From assembly GCA_034439475.1 (NCBI GenBank), contig JAWXAN010000060.1, positions 67,566-103,213 on the forward strand: a DNA stretch of 35,648 nt. Direction: 5' to 3'. This DNA comes from Candidatus Zixiibacteriota bacterium (GTDB taxonomy: Bacteria > Zixibacteria > MSB-5A5 > GN15 > FEB-12). A program made the translations under genes and the position numbers. The notes beneath the pieces were generated by a model. It saw only the letters and a program-made list of their open reading frames with translations, searched no databases and was not told the DNA's origin. Within the stretch, counting starts at the first letter, position 1. The number at the start of each line of letters is the position of its first letter. Of this stretch, positions 23,069 through 32,756 are shown piece after piece.

Positions 23069-23815
23069 TTAAGACAGCGTTAATATATCAGGACCGTTGT
23101 CCGTGATTGCAATAGTGTGCTCGAAATGAGCTGATGGAAGACCATCCGCAGTAACTACGGTCCAGCCGTCCGGCAACGTCTTCACTTCGTAGGTCCCCAT
23201 TGTTATCATTGGCTCAACGGCCAAGACCATACCCGCCCGCAAAACTGGCCCATCTTTTTCTGAACCGAAATTAGGCACCTGGGGTTCCTCGTGCATACTC
23301 CGGCCAATACCATGTCCAACAAGCTGGCGGACAACACCAAATCCCTGTCCTTCAGCCACTTTTTGCACGGCTGCGGAAATAGAGCCTAATTTATTCCCTT
23401 TTCTGGCATTGTCAATACCCGCCATAAGGGATTTCAAGGTAAATTCCATCAAACGGCTCTTTTCGGGGCTGACTTTGCCTACGGCAAAGGTGCGCGCGGA
23501 ATCGCCATAATAGTCATCGACAATCGAGCCAACATCGACCGAGACAATATCCCCTTCGGCTATGATCCGTTTGCCGGGGATACCATGGACGACTTCGTCA
23601 TTGATTGAAATGCACGCTGAGGCTGGATATCCATGGTAATTCTTAAAGGCCGGAACTGCGCCTTTTGAACGAATAAAATCCTCGATAAGAGTATCAAGCT
23701 CTGCGGTACTCATACCTGGACGCAGGTTTTCACCGACCATATCAAGGGTTTGACCGACAACCCTACCCGCTCGTCTCATTATCTCAATTTCTTCTTTCGT
23801 TTTCAGCACAATCAC
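23069..23815 (-). CDS. map: Methionine aminopeptidase
   Basis: A 248-residue type I enzyme removing the initiator methionine from new proteins. The GTG at 23815 gives the family start [17 protein letters not shown] and has GGGA 6 bases upstream; a longer frame from 23848 overlaps adk by 17 bases and has no ribosome site. Metal ligands are visible in VSVDVGS (Asp), YYGDSART (Asp), [12 protein letters not shown] (His), AVEPMIT (Glu) and AHFEHTIAI (Glu). It is co-transcribed with adk, secY and infA. Confidence 0.96.
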   Translation of the reverse strand: MIVLKTKEEIEIMRRAGRVVGQTLDMVGENLRPGMSTAELDTLIEDFIRSKGAVPAFKNYHGYPASACISINDEVVHGIPGKRIIAEGDIVSVDVGSIVDDYYGDSARTFAVGKVSPEKSRLMEFTLKSLMAGIDNARKGNKLGSISAAVQKVAEGQGFGVVRQLVGHGIGRSMHEEPQVPNFGSEKDGPVLRAGMVLAVEPMITMGTYEVKTLPDGWTVVTADGLPSAHFEHTIAITDNGPDILTLS

Positions 23816-23831
23816 ATATTTCCCAATGCGT

Positions 23832-24476
23832 TTAAACCGCAGTTGCATTCAGGAGAGCCTGAAACACTTTATCAGGCGCAGATTCGGCCGGAATCTCGTA
23901 CAGCAATTGTTCCGTGCGGTAGAAATCCTCTATAGGCCGAGTTTGTCTTTTGTACACTTCCAAACGGTGCACAACGACCGCCTCGTCATCGTCACTTCTC
24001 CGCTGCAGATGCGCGTTATCTTTATCGCATCGTCCGGTAACTTTCGGCACCGCAAGGGGATAATTGTATCCCGCATTACAGACTGGACAAAACCACCGTC
24101 CCGAGAGCCGCTTGACGATTTCCTCATCGGAAACCCGGAGCAAAATTACCATATCAAGCGAGATGTTGTTCCCGATGAAAAGCTCCTTGAGCTGTTCGGC
24201 CTGTGGAATGGTCCGAGGAAAGCCGTCAAGAATAAAGCCGTCATCGAGAGCGCCCGAGCTAATTTTCATTCGTATCATTTCCATGATCAGGTGATCCGGA
24301 ACAAGTTCGCCATTCTTCATGAATGATTCGGCCTTTCTGCCCAACTCGTTGCCGAGCTTGACCGCTTCGCGAAGGATGTCGCCAGTTGATAAATGCAACC
24401 AGCCTTGCCTCTGCGACAGTCGCACAGCCTGTGTGCCTTTGCCGGAGCCGGGAGGGCCTAAGAAGACCAAGCGCAA
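23832..24476 (-). CDS. adk: Adenylate kinase
   Basis: A 214-residue cytoplasmic enzyme interconverting ATP+AMP with 2 ADP. The P-loop GPPGSGKGT is at 7-15, the NMP-binding region has STGDILR, and DGFPRT (84-89) is conserved. The lid carries a zinc-type site: Cys130, Cys133, Cys150 and Asp153. The start lies 2 bases after the secY stop. Confidence 0.97.
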   Translation of the reverse strand: MRLVFLGPPGSGKGTQAVRLSQRQGWLHLSTGDILREAVKLGNELGRKAESFMKNGELVPDHLIMEMIRMKISSGALDDGFILDGFPRTIPQAEQLKELFIGNNISLDMVILLRVSDEEIVKRLSGRWFCPVCNAGYNYPLAVPKVTGRCDKDNAHLQRRSDDDEAVVVHRLEVYKRQTRPIEDFYRTEQLLYEIPAESAPDKVFQALLNATAV

Positions 24477-24478
24477 GA

Positions 24479-25786
24479 TTACATCGACCTCCCGCGGATC
24501 TTTCCTTTCTTCATAAAGCCATCATAATGTCTCATCAAAAGATGCGACTCAATCTGCTGCAGCGTGTCGAGGGCTACGCCAACAACAATCAGAAGACCGG
24601 TACCGCCGAAAAAGTAATTAATATCAAGTTGACCAATCAGCACCCAGGGCAGGACGGCAATAGCCGCAAAAAACAACGCGCCGGGAAGCGTAATCCGGGT
24701 TAAAATTCGTTCGATATAGTCAGCTGTGTTCTTGCCCGGTCGGACACCGGGAATGTAGCCGCCATTTTTACGCATATTGTCCGCAATCTCCATCGGATTA
24801 AAAACAATTGCCGTGTAAAAATATGCGAAGAAAACAATTATGAGAGCGTAGATCATTGAGTACCATAAACTGCCGGGAGCAAGTCCCTCGAGAACAAATG
24901 TCTGTACCCAGTCAACATCCGGAAATAGCTGGGCGATAGTCGACGGCAGGAACATGATCGACTGAGCAAAGATAATTGGAATCACACCGGCTGAATTAAC
25001 CGAGAGCGGCAGGTGAGTTGTGGCTCCACCAAAGACGCGGCGTCCGACAACTTTACGGGGATACTGCACCGGTATTCTCCGCTGTCCCCGAGTAATCATG
25101 ATAACCGCAGCGATAACCAGAAGCATCATCGCTACCAAAAGAAGAGCAATCCAAAGAGGACGCGAGCCTCCCATAATCAGCAGATATTCCTCGACAATGG
25201 CGTCTGGAAAGCGGGCAATGATACCGATGAAAATAATGAGTGAAATACCATTTCCTATTCCGCGCTCGGTAATCTGTTCGCCCAGCCACATGACAAAAAT
25301 TGTGCCACAGGTAAAGGTCAGAATGGTCAGCGGGATAAAGGCTGCATGGCTCATGTGTACTGCGGCCACACCGTTAAAATTAATAGTCGTAAGAAATGTC
25401 GCTGTACCCCAGGCTTGCAGGGCCGCAATAAGCACGGTCAGATAGCGCGTATATTGGGTGATTTTTCTTCGGCCTTCTTCGCCTTCGCGCTGAAGGCGTT
25501 GCAAGTAGGGCACGACGGCGCCAAGCAATTGTAACATAATCGAAGCCGAGATGTAGGGCATAATACCCATCGCGAAAATTGTCGCTTTTGCGAACGCCCC
25601 TCCGGCAAAGAGGTCCAACAACCCAAAGATAGTCTGTGAGGAAAGCGCGGCTGTGATAACTGCGCCGTCGACACCGGGTGTCGGAATATGCCCGCCAATG
25701 CGGTAGACAACGAGTAGTCCGAGGGTAAAGAAAATTCGGTTGCGTAATTCTTCGATTTTAAAAATATCGCCGAAAGTCTTCAGCAC
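24479..25786 (-). CDS. secY: Protein translocase subunit SecY
   Basis: A 435-residue inner-membrane channel of the general secretion pathway, with ten hydrophobic helices. [24 protein letters not shown], the [10 protein letters not shown] region and [20 protein letters not shown] with [30 protein letters not shown] at the C-terminus are typical; the final basic KGKIRGRSM follows. The start is GTG, overlapping rplO by 7 bases (GTGCTGA), which implies translational coupling. Confidence 0.98.
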   Translation of the reverse strand: MLKTFGDIFKIEELRNRIFFTLGLLVVYRIGGHIPTPGVDGAVITAALSSQTIFGLLDLFAGGAFAKATIFAMGIMPYISASIMLQLLGAVVPYLQRLQREGEEGRRKITQYTRYLTVLIAALQAWGTATFLTTINFNGVAAVHMSHAAFIPLTILTFTCGTIFVMWLGEQITERGIGNGISLIIFIGIIARFPDAIVEEYLLIMGGSRPLWIALLLVAMMLLVIAAVIMITRGQRRIPVQYPRKVVGRRVFGGATTHLPLSVNSAGVIPIIFAQSIMFLPSTIAQLFPDVDWVQTFVLEGLAPGSLWYSMIYALIIVFFAYFYTAIVFNPMEIADNMRKNGGYIPGVRPGKNTADYIERILTRITLPGALFFAAIAVLPWVLIGQLDINYFFGGTGLLIVVGVALDTLQQIESHLLMRHYDGFMKKGKIRGRSM

Positions 25787-26223
25787 GCCACCACCTCGGT
25801 TTTTCCACCTGCTGCTTCAATTTTCGTTATCGCGGATTTTGAGAAGGCCGCCGCTTTCACTGTGAATGCCTTCTCGACCGATCCATTGCCCAGAATCTTT
25901 ACCGGGATACGCGAGTTCTTTATGATTCCTTCGGCTCTGAGAGTCTCGATAGTAACCTCGCTCGATGTACAGCGGGCCAATTCCGCGACATTGACAACCT
26001 GATATTCGGTCTTATAAATATTAGTGAATCCAAATTTCGGGAGCCGGCGGTGAATCGGCATCTGGCCGCCTTCTTTACCGTACTTGTAACTCCAGCCGCT
26101 ACGCGCTTTTTGTCCCTTATGTCCACGACCGGAAGTTTTTCCGAGTCCACTACCTGAACCACGGCCAACGCGTCTGCGAGTTTGTGTTGAGCCCGGTGCC
26201 GGTTTTAGGGTATGCAAATCCAT
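25780..26223 (-). CDS. rplO: Ribosomal protein L15
   Basis: A 147-residue large-subunit protein. The Gly/Arg-rich N-terminus ([31 protein letters not shown]) and the beta domain ending [17 protein letters not shown] are standard. It precedes secY, overlapping it by 7 bases. Confidence 0.98.
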   Translation of the reverse strand: MDLHTLKPAPGSTQTRRRVGRGSGSGLGKTSGRGHKGQKARSGWSYKYGKEGGQMPIHRRLPKFGFTNIYKTEYQVVNVAELARCTSSEVTIETLRAEGIIKNSRIPVKILGNGSVEKAFTVKAAAFSKSAITKIEAAGGKTEVVAC

Positions 26224-26263
26224 AATCTCTTATGCCTCTATTATTTTATTCTGGTGTGGCAGT

Positions 26264-26446
26264 CTACTTAATTTCTTCAACAGTGACTAAGTGAAGAACG
26301 GCATTAATCATACCGCGAATCTGCGGAGTATCGTTATGCACAACCGTTCGGTGCAGTTTGCCCAGACCGAGAGCAGTCATTGTTCTCTTCTGCGGTTCAA
26401 TCCGGTCGATTGTGCTTTTCACTTGGGTAATTTTTAACTTTGCCAT
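26264..26446 (-). CDS. rpmD: Ribosomal protein L30
   Basis: A 60-residue large-subunit protein. [44 protein letters not shown] is the complete family pattern. It lies between rpsE and rplO. Confidence 0.98.
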   Translation of the reverse strand: MAKLKITQVKSTIDRIEPQKRTMTALGLGKLHRTVVHNDTPQIRGMINAVLHLVTVEEIK

Positions 26447-26482
26447 GATATATCCTCTGTTCCGCCTGTCTACAAAAGCGGC

Positions 26483-26965
26483 CTATGCGCTTTCGCGGAA
26501 GAGCGCCTCTTGTTCTTTTGTGCGAAGATGGCTGAGGCCGTTGAGAGTGGCCTTCACGACGTTCGAAGGATTGCGGCTTCCGATAACTTTGGCAAGAATA
26601 TCATGCACGCCGAGCGATTCCAAAATAGCCCGAACAGCGCCTCCGGCAATCACTCCGGTTCCCGGTGAGGCCGGACGCATTACGACTGTGGAAGCGCCGT
26701 ATTCGCCGTCGATTCGGTGAGGAATCGTTCCGTTGACCAAATTGACTTTGACCATCGCTTTGCGCGCGGCTTCGGTTCCTTTGCGAATCGCTTCGGATAC
26801 TTCGGCCGCTTTCCCCAGACCGATTCCGACTTTTCCATTTTTATCCCCAACTGTGACAAGAGCGGTAAAGCTAAAACGCCGGCCACCCTTGACAACTTTC
26901 GCTACCCGGTTGACGGCAATTACCTTCTCTTTAAATTCGCGGTTCTCTGATTCAAACTTGGCCAA
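26483..26965 (-). CDS. rpsE: Ribosomal protein S5
   Basis: A 160-residue small-subunit protein involved in decoding accuracy. [34 protein letters not shown] and [39 protein letters not shown] are characteristic. Standard position between rplR and rpmD. Confidence 0.98.
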   Translation of the reverse strand: MAKFESENREFKEKVIAVNRVAKVVKGGRRFSFTALVTVGDKNGKVGIGLGKAAEVSEAIRKGTEAARKAMVKVNLVNGTIPHRIDGEYGASTVVMRPASPGTGVIAGGAVRAILESLGVHDILAKVIGSRNPSNVVKATLNGLSHLRTKEQEALFRESA

Positions 26966-27002
26966 ACATCACCTCATACAATAAATAAATAAAATTCTCA
27001 CG

Positions 27003-27377
27003 TTAAAAATTGAGGCCGCCTTCGCGGGCTCCTTCAGCTACTGCTTTGATACGGCCATGGTATCGATGCTTGTTGCGGTCAAAGACCACTTGCCCGATGC
27101 CTTTGGCTTTAGATAGCTCGGCTAATTTCATGCCGACCTTTTTTGCGACGGCCGTTTTGGAGTCTTTGTCCGTAATCGACCCCTTGAGCTCTTTTGAGTT
27201 TGAGCTTATGCCCACAAGGGTCGTGTTGTTCTCGTCATCGATTATCTGCACAAAAACATTATTCAATGATTTTGCCACAGTCAACCGCGGACGCTGGGCG
27301 GTACCAGCGACCTTGGAACGCACACGGGTGCGACGACGGTCGCTTTTAAACGCTTTTTCTTTACTTTTATCTGCCAT
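27003..27377 (-). CDS. rplR: Ribosomal protein L18
   Basis: A 124-residue 5S rRNA-binding protein. RRTRVRSKVAGTAQRPRLTVAKSLNNVFVQIIDD and VVFDRNKHRYHGRIKAVAEGAREGGLNF are typical. It lies between rplF and rpsE. Confidence 0.98.
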   Translation of the reverse strand: MADKSKEKAFKSDRRRTRVRSKVAGTAQRPRLTVAKSLNNVFVQIIDDENNTTLVGISSNSKELKGSITDKDSKTAVAKKVGMKLAELSKAKGIGQVVFDRNKHRYHGRIKAVAEGAREGGLNF

Positions 27378-27394
27378 TAGTTCAACACCATCTC

Positions 27395-27934
27395 TTAACC
27401 GGCTGTCTTACCGGCTTTGGTTCTGACTTGTTCACCGACATATCGCACGCCTTTGCCTTTGTAGGGCTCGGGCTTGCGGAATGAACGAATTTTTGCAGCG
27501 GTAAGACCGACAAGGGCCTTGTCCGCTCCGGATATCTTCAATTTATTTTCTTTGGCTTCATAGGCAATGGCGATTCCTTCAGGAGGAATAAACAAAATCG
27601 GATGCGAGTATCCGAGGTTCAACTGGAGTACTTTGCCTTTTGCTTCGGCGCGAAATCCGACGCCGATTATTTCAAGCTCGCGAGTGAACCCTTCGGTCAC
27701 GCCGGTAACCATATTTTGAATCAGCGCGCGCGTTAAACCATGAAGGGCGCGGTGTCTCTTTTGATCGGAAGGACGACTGACAAGCAGTTCCTTTCCTTCA
27801 ATCTTAGCTGATATCTCCGGATGGATCGTGTGCACAAGCGTGCCTTTGGCTCCGGTCACAGTGACCTTCGATCCGGCGATTTCAACCTTTGCCTTGTCCG
27901 GTATTATTACCGGCATTTTGCCTATACGCGACAT
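27395..27934 (-). CDS. rplF: Ribosomal protein L6
   Basis: A 179-residue large-subunit protein next to the factor-binding site. The start MSRIGKMPVIIP, LIQNMVTGVTEGFTRELEIIGVGFRA and the conserved end EPYKGKGVRYVGEQVRTKAGKTAG are all present. Between rpsH and rplR. Confidence 0.98.
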   Translation of the reverse strand: MSRIGKMPVIIPDKAKVEIAGSKVTVTGAKGTLVHTIHPEISAKIEGKELLVSRPSDQKRHRALHGLTRALIQNMVTGVTEGFTRELEIIGVGFRAEAKGKVLQLNLGYSHPILFIPPEGIAIAYEAKENKLKISGADKALVGLTAAKIRSFRKPEPYKGKGVRYVGEQVRTKAGKTAG

Positions 27935-27951
27935 CTTTGTTCCTCTTTATC

Positions 27952-28353
27952 CTACCAGCACCGCAGCACGACTTCGCCGCCGATACGTCTCTGTGCGGCA
28001 TCGTAGTTGGTCATCATACCGGCAGATGTTGAAATAATCGAAATGCCCTGAATGTTATGGGTCGAGAGCTTTATTGCGTCGGATGCAATGTACTTTCGCA
28101 GTCCTGGACGTGACACGCGCTGGATTCCTCTAATAACCGGCGCGTCGCCCCGGCTGTAACGCAAATACACGCGCAGAATGCCCTGCTTGTTATCCGGCAG
28201 TTCGATATAGTCACGAATATACTTTGTGTCTTTCAAAATTCGCACAATCTCCCGTTTGACATTCGACGCTGGAACATCCACGGCGGGCCGTTTGGCCTTT
28301 GAGCCATTGCGAAGTCTGGTCAGCAGGTCTGCGACCGGATCGGTCATACTCAT
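27952..28353 (-). CDS. rpsH: Ribosomal protein S8
   Basis: A 133-residue 16S rRNA-binding assembly protein. DPVADLLTRLRNGSKAKR and the C-terminal GISIISTSAGMMTNYDAAQRRIGGEVVLRCW are hallmarks. GAGGAG lies upstream of the ATG at 28353. Confidence 0.98.
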   Translation of the reverse strand: MSMTDPVADLLTRLRNGSKAKRPAVDVPASNVKREIVRILKDTKYIRDYIELPDNKQGILRVYLRYSRGDAPVIRGIQRVSRPGLRKYIASDAIKLSTHNIQGISIISTSAGMMTNYDAAQRRIGGEVVLRCW

Positions 28354-28382
28354 CGATTATTTCTCCTCACGTGTTCCAACAT

Positions 28383-28568
28383 CTACCAACTGGCCTTTAC
28401 CACGCCGGGCAGATCGCCGGCCAGGGCCATATTACGGAAGCAAATTCTGCACAGACCGAATCGGCGCATAAATGCATGCGGACGTCCGCATCGGCGGCAG
28501 CGGCTATATGCGCGGACCGCAAACCTCGGTGTGCGCTTTTGCTTCTCTATGAGACATTTCTTTGCCAT
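28383..28568 (-). CDS. rpsN: Ribosomal protein S14, zinc type
   Basis: A 61-residue S14 of the short zinc-binding type, with Cys24, Cys27, Cys40 and Cys43 (RCRRCGRPH...[11 protein letters not shown]). The start at 28568 ([16 protein letters not shown]) fits the family; the open frame to 28628 adds 20 unrelated residues overlapping rplE. Confidence 0.98.
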   Translation of the reverse strand: MAKKCLIEKQKRTPRFAVRAYSRCRRCGRPHAFMRRFGLCRICFRNMALAGDLPGVVKASW

Positions 28569-28575
28569 CGTTCTC

Positions 28576-29115
28576 CTATTTTTGGAAGGGCATTCCCAGT
28601 TCGGCCAACAACTGCCGGGCTTCGTCATCGGAGCGCGCGGTTGTTGTGAACGAAATGGTCATACCACGAACCTTATCAATTTTATCATAGTCAATTTCCG
28701 GAAAGATCAACTGTTCTTTCAAGCCGAGGTTGTAGTTTCCCCGGCCATCGAACGATTTCGCGCTCACACCGCGGAAGTCCCGGATTCGCGGCATAGCAAC
28801 ATTGACCAGGCGGTCAAAAAATTCGTACATCTTTTCGCGGCGCAATGTCACGGCGCAGCCGATAGCAAGCCCCTCGCGGAGTTTGAAGTTCGAGATGCTT
28901 TTACGGGCTTTGGTCAATAGCGGCTTTTGTCCGGTAATAGCCTGAAGGTCGCCTGCGGCGGCCTCAAGAACTTTTGCGTTTTGGGTCGCTTCACCCACGC
29001 CGATATTGATGGTAATCTTTGATAAGCGCGGCACCTGCATAACTGATGTATAACTGTTGTCCTTCATCAATTTCGGTGTGATATCTTTTGTGTATTTGTC
29101 TTTTAATCTTGCCAT
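28576..29115 (-). CDS. rplE: Ribosomal protein L5
   Basis: A 179-residue 5S rRNA-binding protein. [67 protein letters not shown] and [29 protein letters not shown] match the family. Between rplX and rpsN. Confidence 0.98.
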   Translation of the reverse strand: MARLKDKYTKDITPKLMKDNSYTSVMQVPRLSKITINIGVGEATQNAKVLEAAAGDLQAITGQKPLLTKARKSISNFKLREGLAIGCAVTLRREKMYEFFDRLVNVAMPRIRDFRGVSAKSFDGRGNYNLGLKEQLIFPEIDYDKIDKVRGMTISFTTTARSDDEARQLLAELGMPFQK

Positions 29116-29128
29116 CGCACTTTACCTC

Positions 29129-29452
29129 TTAAATCTGTTCGCCAGTCACGCGGCTAATGCGTACTTTGGTTCGCTTGCCGCCATCTTCAATAATCCGGCT
29201 TGAAAGACGGGTCGGACGGGGTCCTTTAGAGCCAGAGACATGCAACGCCACATTGCTGATATGGATAGGGGCCTCTTTTGAAATAATACCGCCCTTTGGG
29301 CTTTTTTGCGTCGGCTTCTGGTGCTTCTTGCGCAGGTTCAGTCCCTCGACAAGCACCTGGTCTTTGTCCGGGATTACAAACAGGACGCGGCCCGTCTTTC
29401 CGCGGCTTTGGCCGCAGAGTATGAGAACATTATCACCTTTTCTTATGCGCAT
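29129..29452 (-). CDS. rplX: Ribosomal protein L24
   Basis: A 107-residue assembly-initiator protein of the large subunit. The KOW motif is RIRKGDNVLILCGQSRGKTGRVL, followed by VEGLNLRKKHQKPTQKSPKGGIISKEAPIHISNVA. Between rplN and rplE. Confidence 0.98.
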   Translation of the reverse strand: MRIRKGDNVLILCGQSRGKTGRVLFVIPDKDQVLVEGLNLRKKHQKPTQKSPKGGIISKEAPIHISNVALHVSGSKGPRPTRLSSRIIEDGGKRTKVRISRVTGEQI

Positions 29453-29469
29453 CGTCTCTTCAATCCTCT

Positions 29470-29838
29470 TTATATAACTTCAGGGGCCAGGGATACAATT
29501 TTCATGAACTGCTTGTCGCGAAGCTCACGGGCGACCGGGCCAAAAATGCGGGTTCCACGAGGCTCTTTGGCCTCGTTGATAATCACCGCGGCGTTATCGC
29601 TAAACCGGATCCGCGAGCCGTCCTTGCGAAGCACAGCGGTCTTAGTACGCACAACCACCGCTTTGCATACCTCGGATTTCTTGACCGTTCCGCCGGGAAT
29701 GGCTTCTTTGACGGCAACGACGATAATATCGCCGATCGACGCATATTTCTTGCGGCTACCGCCGAGAATACGGAAACACATCGCGCGCTTTGCGCCTGAA
29801 TTATCCGCCACCGTAAGAACTGTAAATTCCTGAATCAT
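29470..29838 (-). CDS. rplN: Ribosomal protein L14
   Basis: A 122-residue protein at the subunit interface. [27 protein letters not shown] and [24 protein letters not shown] are exact family features. First gene of the spc-type block after rpsQ. Confidence 0.98.
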   Translation of the reverse strand: MIQEFTVLTVADNSGAKRAMCFRILGGSRKKYASIGDIIVVAVKEAIPGGTVKKSEVCKAVVVRTKTAVLRKDGSRIRFSDNAAVIINEAKEPRGTRIFGPVARELRDKQFMKIVSLAPEVI

Positions 29839-29876
29839 TGTGATAAACCTTTCAAACCGTCAACTCGCAGTCGAGC

Positions 29877-30152
29877 CTACTTCGCTTTCTCCACCACTTC
29901 AATCAAACGCCAGCGCTTTGTCTTCGAGAGCGGGCGAGTTTCCATCACTTTAACAAAATCTCCGATACCGGCATCGTTTTTCTCGTCATGAGCATACAGC
30001 TTGCTCGATGTTTTGAGAGTCTTGGAATACAGCGGATGCTTGATCGTTCGGTCAATACGAATGACTATTGTCTTATTCATTTTGTTCGACACGACCGTCC
30101 CCTGACGAATCTTACGTTTGGTTCTCTCAATTGTCTGCTGTGTTTCCGGCAT
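29877..30152 (-). CDS. rpsQ: Ribosomal protein S17
   Basis: A ~91-residue 16S rRNA-binding protein with OB fold. [36 protein letters not shown] and [28 protein letters not shown] are standard. The ATG at 30152 is preferred over the TTG one codon earlier. Confidence 0.97.
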   Translation of the reverse strand: MPETQQTIERTKRKIRQGTVVSNKMNKTIVIRIDRTIKHPLYSKTLKTSSKLYAHDEKNDAGIGDFVKVMETRPLSKTKRWRLIEVVEKAK

Positions 30153-30160
30153 CAATTATC

Positions 30161-30433
30161 TCAGCTTTCCTTTTTTGCTTTTGTCTTAGTCTTTGTCTGC
30201 TTTTCGCCAAGAATGCCCGTCTTGCTCTCGGCAAGCTTGCGAATTCCAAGTTCGTCTTCGCGCAGGAGAGTCATGATCTGACCGACATCGCGGCCAATGT
30301 GGCGCAGGCGAAGCGGATTATCAAGCGTTTTGACTGAGCGGCGCATTCTCAAATTAAACAGTTCTTCTTCGAGGTCTTTGCGACGCTGAAGAAGTTCATC
30401 GCGCGTCAATTCGCGTAAAGTACTGATTTTCAT
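30161..30433 (-). CDS. rpmC: Ribosomal protein L29, extended C-terminus
   Basis: A 90-residue L29 at the peptide exit; family members are usually 60-70. The core ISTLRELTRDELLQRRKDLEEELFNLRMRRSVKTLDNPLRLRHIGRDVGQIMTLLRE is clear, followed by about 20 residues of Lys/Thr-rich tail (GEKQTKTKTKAKKES). Between rplP and rpsQ. Confidence 0.97.
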   Translation of the reverse strand: MKISTLRELTRDELLQRRKDLEEELFNLRMRRSVKTLDNPLRLRHIGRDVGQIMTLLREDELGIRKLAESKTGILGEKQTKTKTKAKKES

Positions 30434-30438
30434 ATCTT

Positions 30439-30861
30439 CTATATTACCTCGGTCTCAGCGCGTGAGACAAATTTCGTCTTCAGAGGCAACTTATTGGCCG
30501 CAAGTAACAACGCTTCGCGGGCCAAAGCCTCGGTCACGCCTTCAATTTCAAACAACACTCTTCCCGGCTTGATAACGGCCACCCAATACTCCGGCGCGCC
30601 TTTACCCTTTCCCATACGGGTTTCTGCAGGCTTTTTTGTTACGGGCTTATCCGGAAAGACCCGAATCCAAATTTTTCCACCGCGCTTGATGTGGCGGGTT
30701 AAAGCCACACGAGCGGCTTCGATTTGCCGGTTGGTTAACCAGCACGGCTCGAGAGCCTTGAGTCCGTACTCACCGAAATCCACTGCGGCTCCGCCTTTGG
30801 CTTTGCCGGTCATCCGCCCACGCTGGGCTTTTCGAAACTTGCTTCTTTTGGGCTGCAACAT
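30439..30861 (-). CDS. rplP: Ribosomal protein L16
   Basis: A 140-residue large-subunit protein near the A-site t[80 protein letters not shown] is the family pattern. Between rpsC and rpmC. Confidence 0.98.
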   Translation of the reverse strand: MLQPKRSKFRKAQRGRMTGKAKGGAAVDFGEYGLKALEPCWLTNRQIEAARVALTRHIKRGGKIWIRVFPDKPVTKKPAETRMGKGKGAPEYWVAVIKPGRVLFEIEGVTEALAREALLLAANKLPLKTKFVSRAETEVI

Positions 30862-30891
30862 ATCTCTTTACCTACTCCTGCTCTGTGCCGA

Positions 30892-31884
30892 TCAAACGTC
30901 TTTTTTCGGCGTCGCCGGGTTTGTTGGTGTCGAGCTACCGCCGGACTCCCCTTCGGGACGACGACCTCTTGGAGCATTGGCATCTGAATCACCTGGGCGT
31001 CTCACACGACCGCGGGGACGCTCAGCGCTGCCGCCACCGCCGCGATTATCACCGCCGCGTCCACGGCCCCCGCCAGGTCCGCGCCCATCACCTCGACCGC
31101 CACCCTGCTGTGGTTTGCCGCTGCCACCACCCGGACGACCACCGCCGCTCGGGCGATCATCGCGTCGAGGGCGACCTCCGCCTTGGTCCATATCGCGCGG
31201 GGCCTGCTGTTGTTCATTCTTGGGAGCGTCGGAACTGTCCTGGATGAATTGGCCGGCTTCGAGTATCTCGCCTTTGCATATCCATACTTTCACGCCGATA
31301 CACCCATAGGTCGTATTGGCTGTAGCAAGGGCATAATCAATATCAGCTCGCAAAGTATGAAGCGGGGTGCGGCCGTCCTTGTATTTTTCTGTGCGGGCGA
31401 TTTCAGCGCCTCCAAGGCGTCCTCCGCACTGTATTTTTATTCCCTCAGCGCCCATCTTCATCGTTGCGGCAAGAGCTTTCTTCATCGCGCGTCGGAAAGA
31501 GACACGTCCTTCGAGTTGGCGGGCGACAGAATCAGCGACAAGTTTAGCATTCAATTCAGGTTTGCGGACCTCGACGATATTGAGCAGAATATCTTTCTTG
31601 GTCAACATCTGTAATTCTTCGCGAAGTTTGTCGACTTCGGCGCCTCGACGTCCGATAACAATGCCCGGCCGCGAGGTATGAATATCGACAGTAACTTTTT
31701 TCGCGGCTCGTGAGATTATCACAGCGGAGATTCCGGCATTATCAAGTCGCTTGTTTATATAGCGCTTAATCATCATGTCTTCGAAAACGAGATCGGCGAA
31801 ATTACGCTGGGGTGCGTACCAACGGCTGTTCCAGCCCTTGATAATCCCGAGGCGAAATCCGACCGGATGTGTCTTTTGACCCAA
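30892..31884 (-). CDS. rpsC: Ribosomal protein S3 with long Gly/Arg-rich tail
   Basis: A 330-residue S3, against about 210-235 in most bacteria. S3 forms the mRNA entry channel on the small subunit. The core (1-215) is normal, with a KH domain containing the [18 protein letters not shown] loop and ending [18 protein letters not shown]. Residues 216-330 (coded at 31239-30895) are an extension low in hydrophobics: Gly/Arg runs such as [17 protein letters not shown] at about 261-277, then a Pro/Ser/Thr-rich end. The reading frame is clean and the next gene follows 31 bases on, so the tail looks real and not a frameshift product. It resembles RGG-type RNA-binding tails. Confidence 0.97.
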   Translation of the reverse strand: MGQKTHPVGFRLGIIKGWNSRWYAPQRNFADLVFEDMMIKRYINKRLDNAGISAVIISRAAKKVTVDIHTSRPGIVIGRRGAEVDKLREELQMLTKKDILLNIVEVRKPELNAKLVADSVARQLEGRVSFRRAMKKALAATMKMGAEGIKIQCGGRLGGAEIARTEKYKDGRTPLHTLRADIDYALATANTTYGCIGVKVWICKGEILEAGQFIQDSSDAPKNEQQQAPRDMDQGGGRPRRDDRPSGGGRPGGGSGKPQQGGGRGDGRGPGGGRGRGGDNRGGGGSAERPRGRVRRPGDSDANAPRGRRPEGESGGSSTPTNPATPKKDV

Positions 31885-31915
31885 TTTCTGCTCCTTACTT
31901 TCCTGTACTTTTCAT

Positions 31916-32440
31916 CTATTCAGCAGATTCAGAACTCTTCTTACTCTTGGTCGTCTTACTCGTGGTAGTCTTGGCAACTGCTTTGCGGGGCGCTCGCTTT
32001 GTCGCAGACTTGGCTTCAGATTCAACCGTCGCGGCCTTTTTAGTGGCGCCCTTGGCTTTCACTGAGGACTTTGCAACCGGAGCAACCACCGGGCGTTTTT
32101 CCTGCAACTTGATTGTCAAATGGCAAAAACGTTTTTTATAGCGAAAAACGCGTCCCATGGACTGAAAGCGAAGCCGCTTCGCGGTTGGCGCTTCATCGAC
32201 GAAGATTTCCTTAACATACAAGTCCTCAGGTCGAAGCGACGCCGTTCCATTATTGGACAGGGCGTTGGCGGCAGCAGATTTGAGGGTCTGCGCGACATGC
32301 CCGGCGGCCACACGGCGGGTGAAGTTCATGATGTTGATCGCCTTTTCGACAGGCATACCTTTGATCAAGTTAGCCACAAGCCGCATTTTGCGAGCGGGTA
32401 TGCTGACATATCTCAATTTTGCAACGGATTCAATAGGCAT
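31916..32440 (-). CDS. rplV: Ribosomal protein L22 with Lys/Ala-rich tail
   Basis: A 174-residue L22, against about 110 in E. coli. The core (1-113), with LRYVSIPARKMRLVANLIKGMPVEKAINIM and RFQSMGRVFRYKKRFCHLTIKLQEK, lines the peptide exit tunnel. Residues 114-174 are a basic low-complexity tail (KGATKKAATVESEAKSATKRAPRKAVAKTTTSKTTKSKK). Confidence 0.97.
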   Translation of the reverse strand: MPIESVAKLRYVSIPARKMRLVANLIKGMPVEKAINIMNFTRRVAAGHVAQTLKSAAANALSNNGTASLRPEDLYVKEIFVDEAPTAKRLRFQSMGRVFRYKKRFCHLTIKLQEKRPVVAPVAKSSVKAKGATKKAATVESEAKSATKRAPRKAVAKTTTSKTTKSKKSSESAE

Positions 32441-32442
32441 GG

Positions 32443-32733
32443 CTATCCTTTCAATGAGCTTGCGCGTTCGACGAGCTTGCCGCCATGACCGCGATAGGTG
32501 CGGGTCGGGGCGAATTCGCCGAGCTTGTGTCCGACCATATTTTCAGAAACATAGATCGGAATAAATTTATTCCCGTTGTGGACCGCGAATGTATGTCCCA
32601 CAAACTCCGGGCTGATCGTAGAGCGCCGCGACCATGTCTTAATTACCTTCTTATCACCACTTTTGTTCAGAGCTTCGACCTTGTCGAGGAGGTGATCATC
32701 GATGAACGGACCTTTTTTAAGAGAACGAGGCAT
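32443..32733 (-). CDS. rpsS: Ribosomal protein S19
   Basis: A 96-residue head protein of the small subunit. [64 protein letters not shown] are exact family features. Two bases before rplV. Confidence 0.98.
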   Translation of the reverse strand: MPRSLKKGPFIDDHLLDKVEALNKSGDKKVIKTWSRRSTISPEFVGHTFAVHNGNKFIPIYVSENMVGHKLGEFAPTRTYRGHGGKLVERASSLKG

Positions 32734-32756
32734 TAGTTATTGCTCCACACATCCAG

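Noticed and set aside
30494-31309. Plus-strand 271-codon open frame with Pro/Arg-rich product
   Set aside because: It is the antisense of rplP and of the GC-rich tail of rpsC; the Pro/Arg runs mirror the Gly/Arg tail, and there is no independent protein signal.
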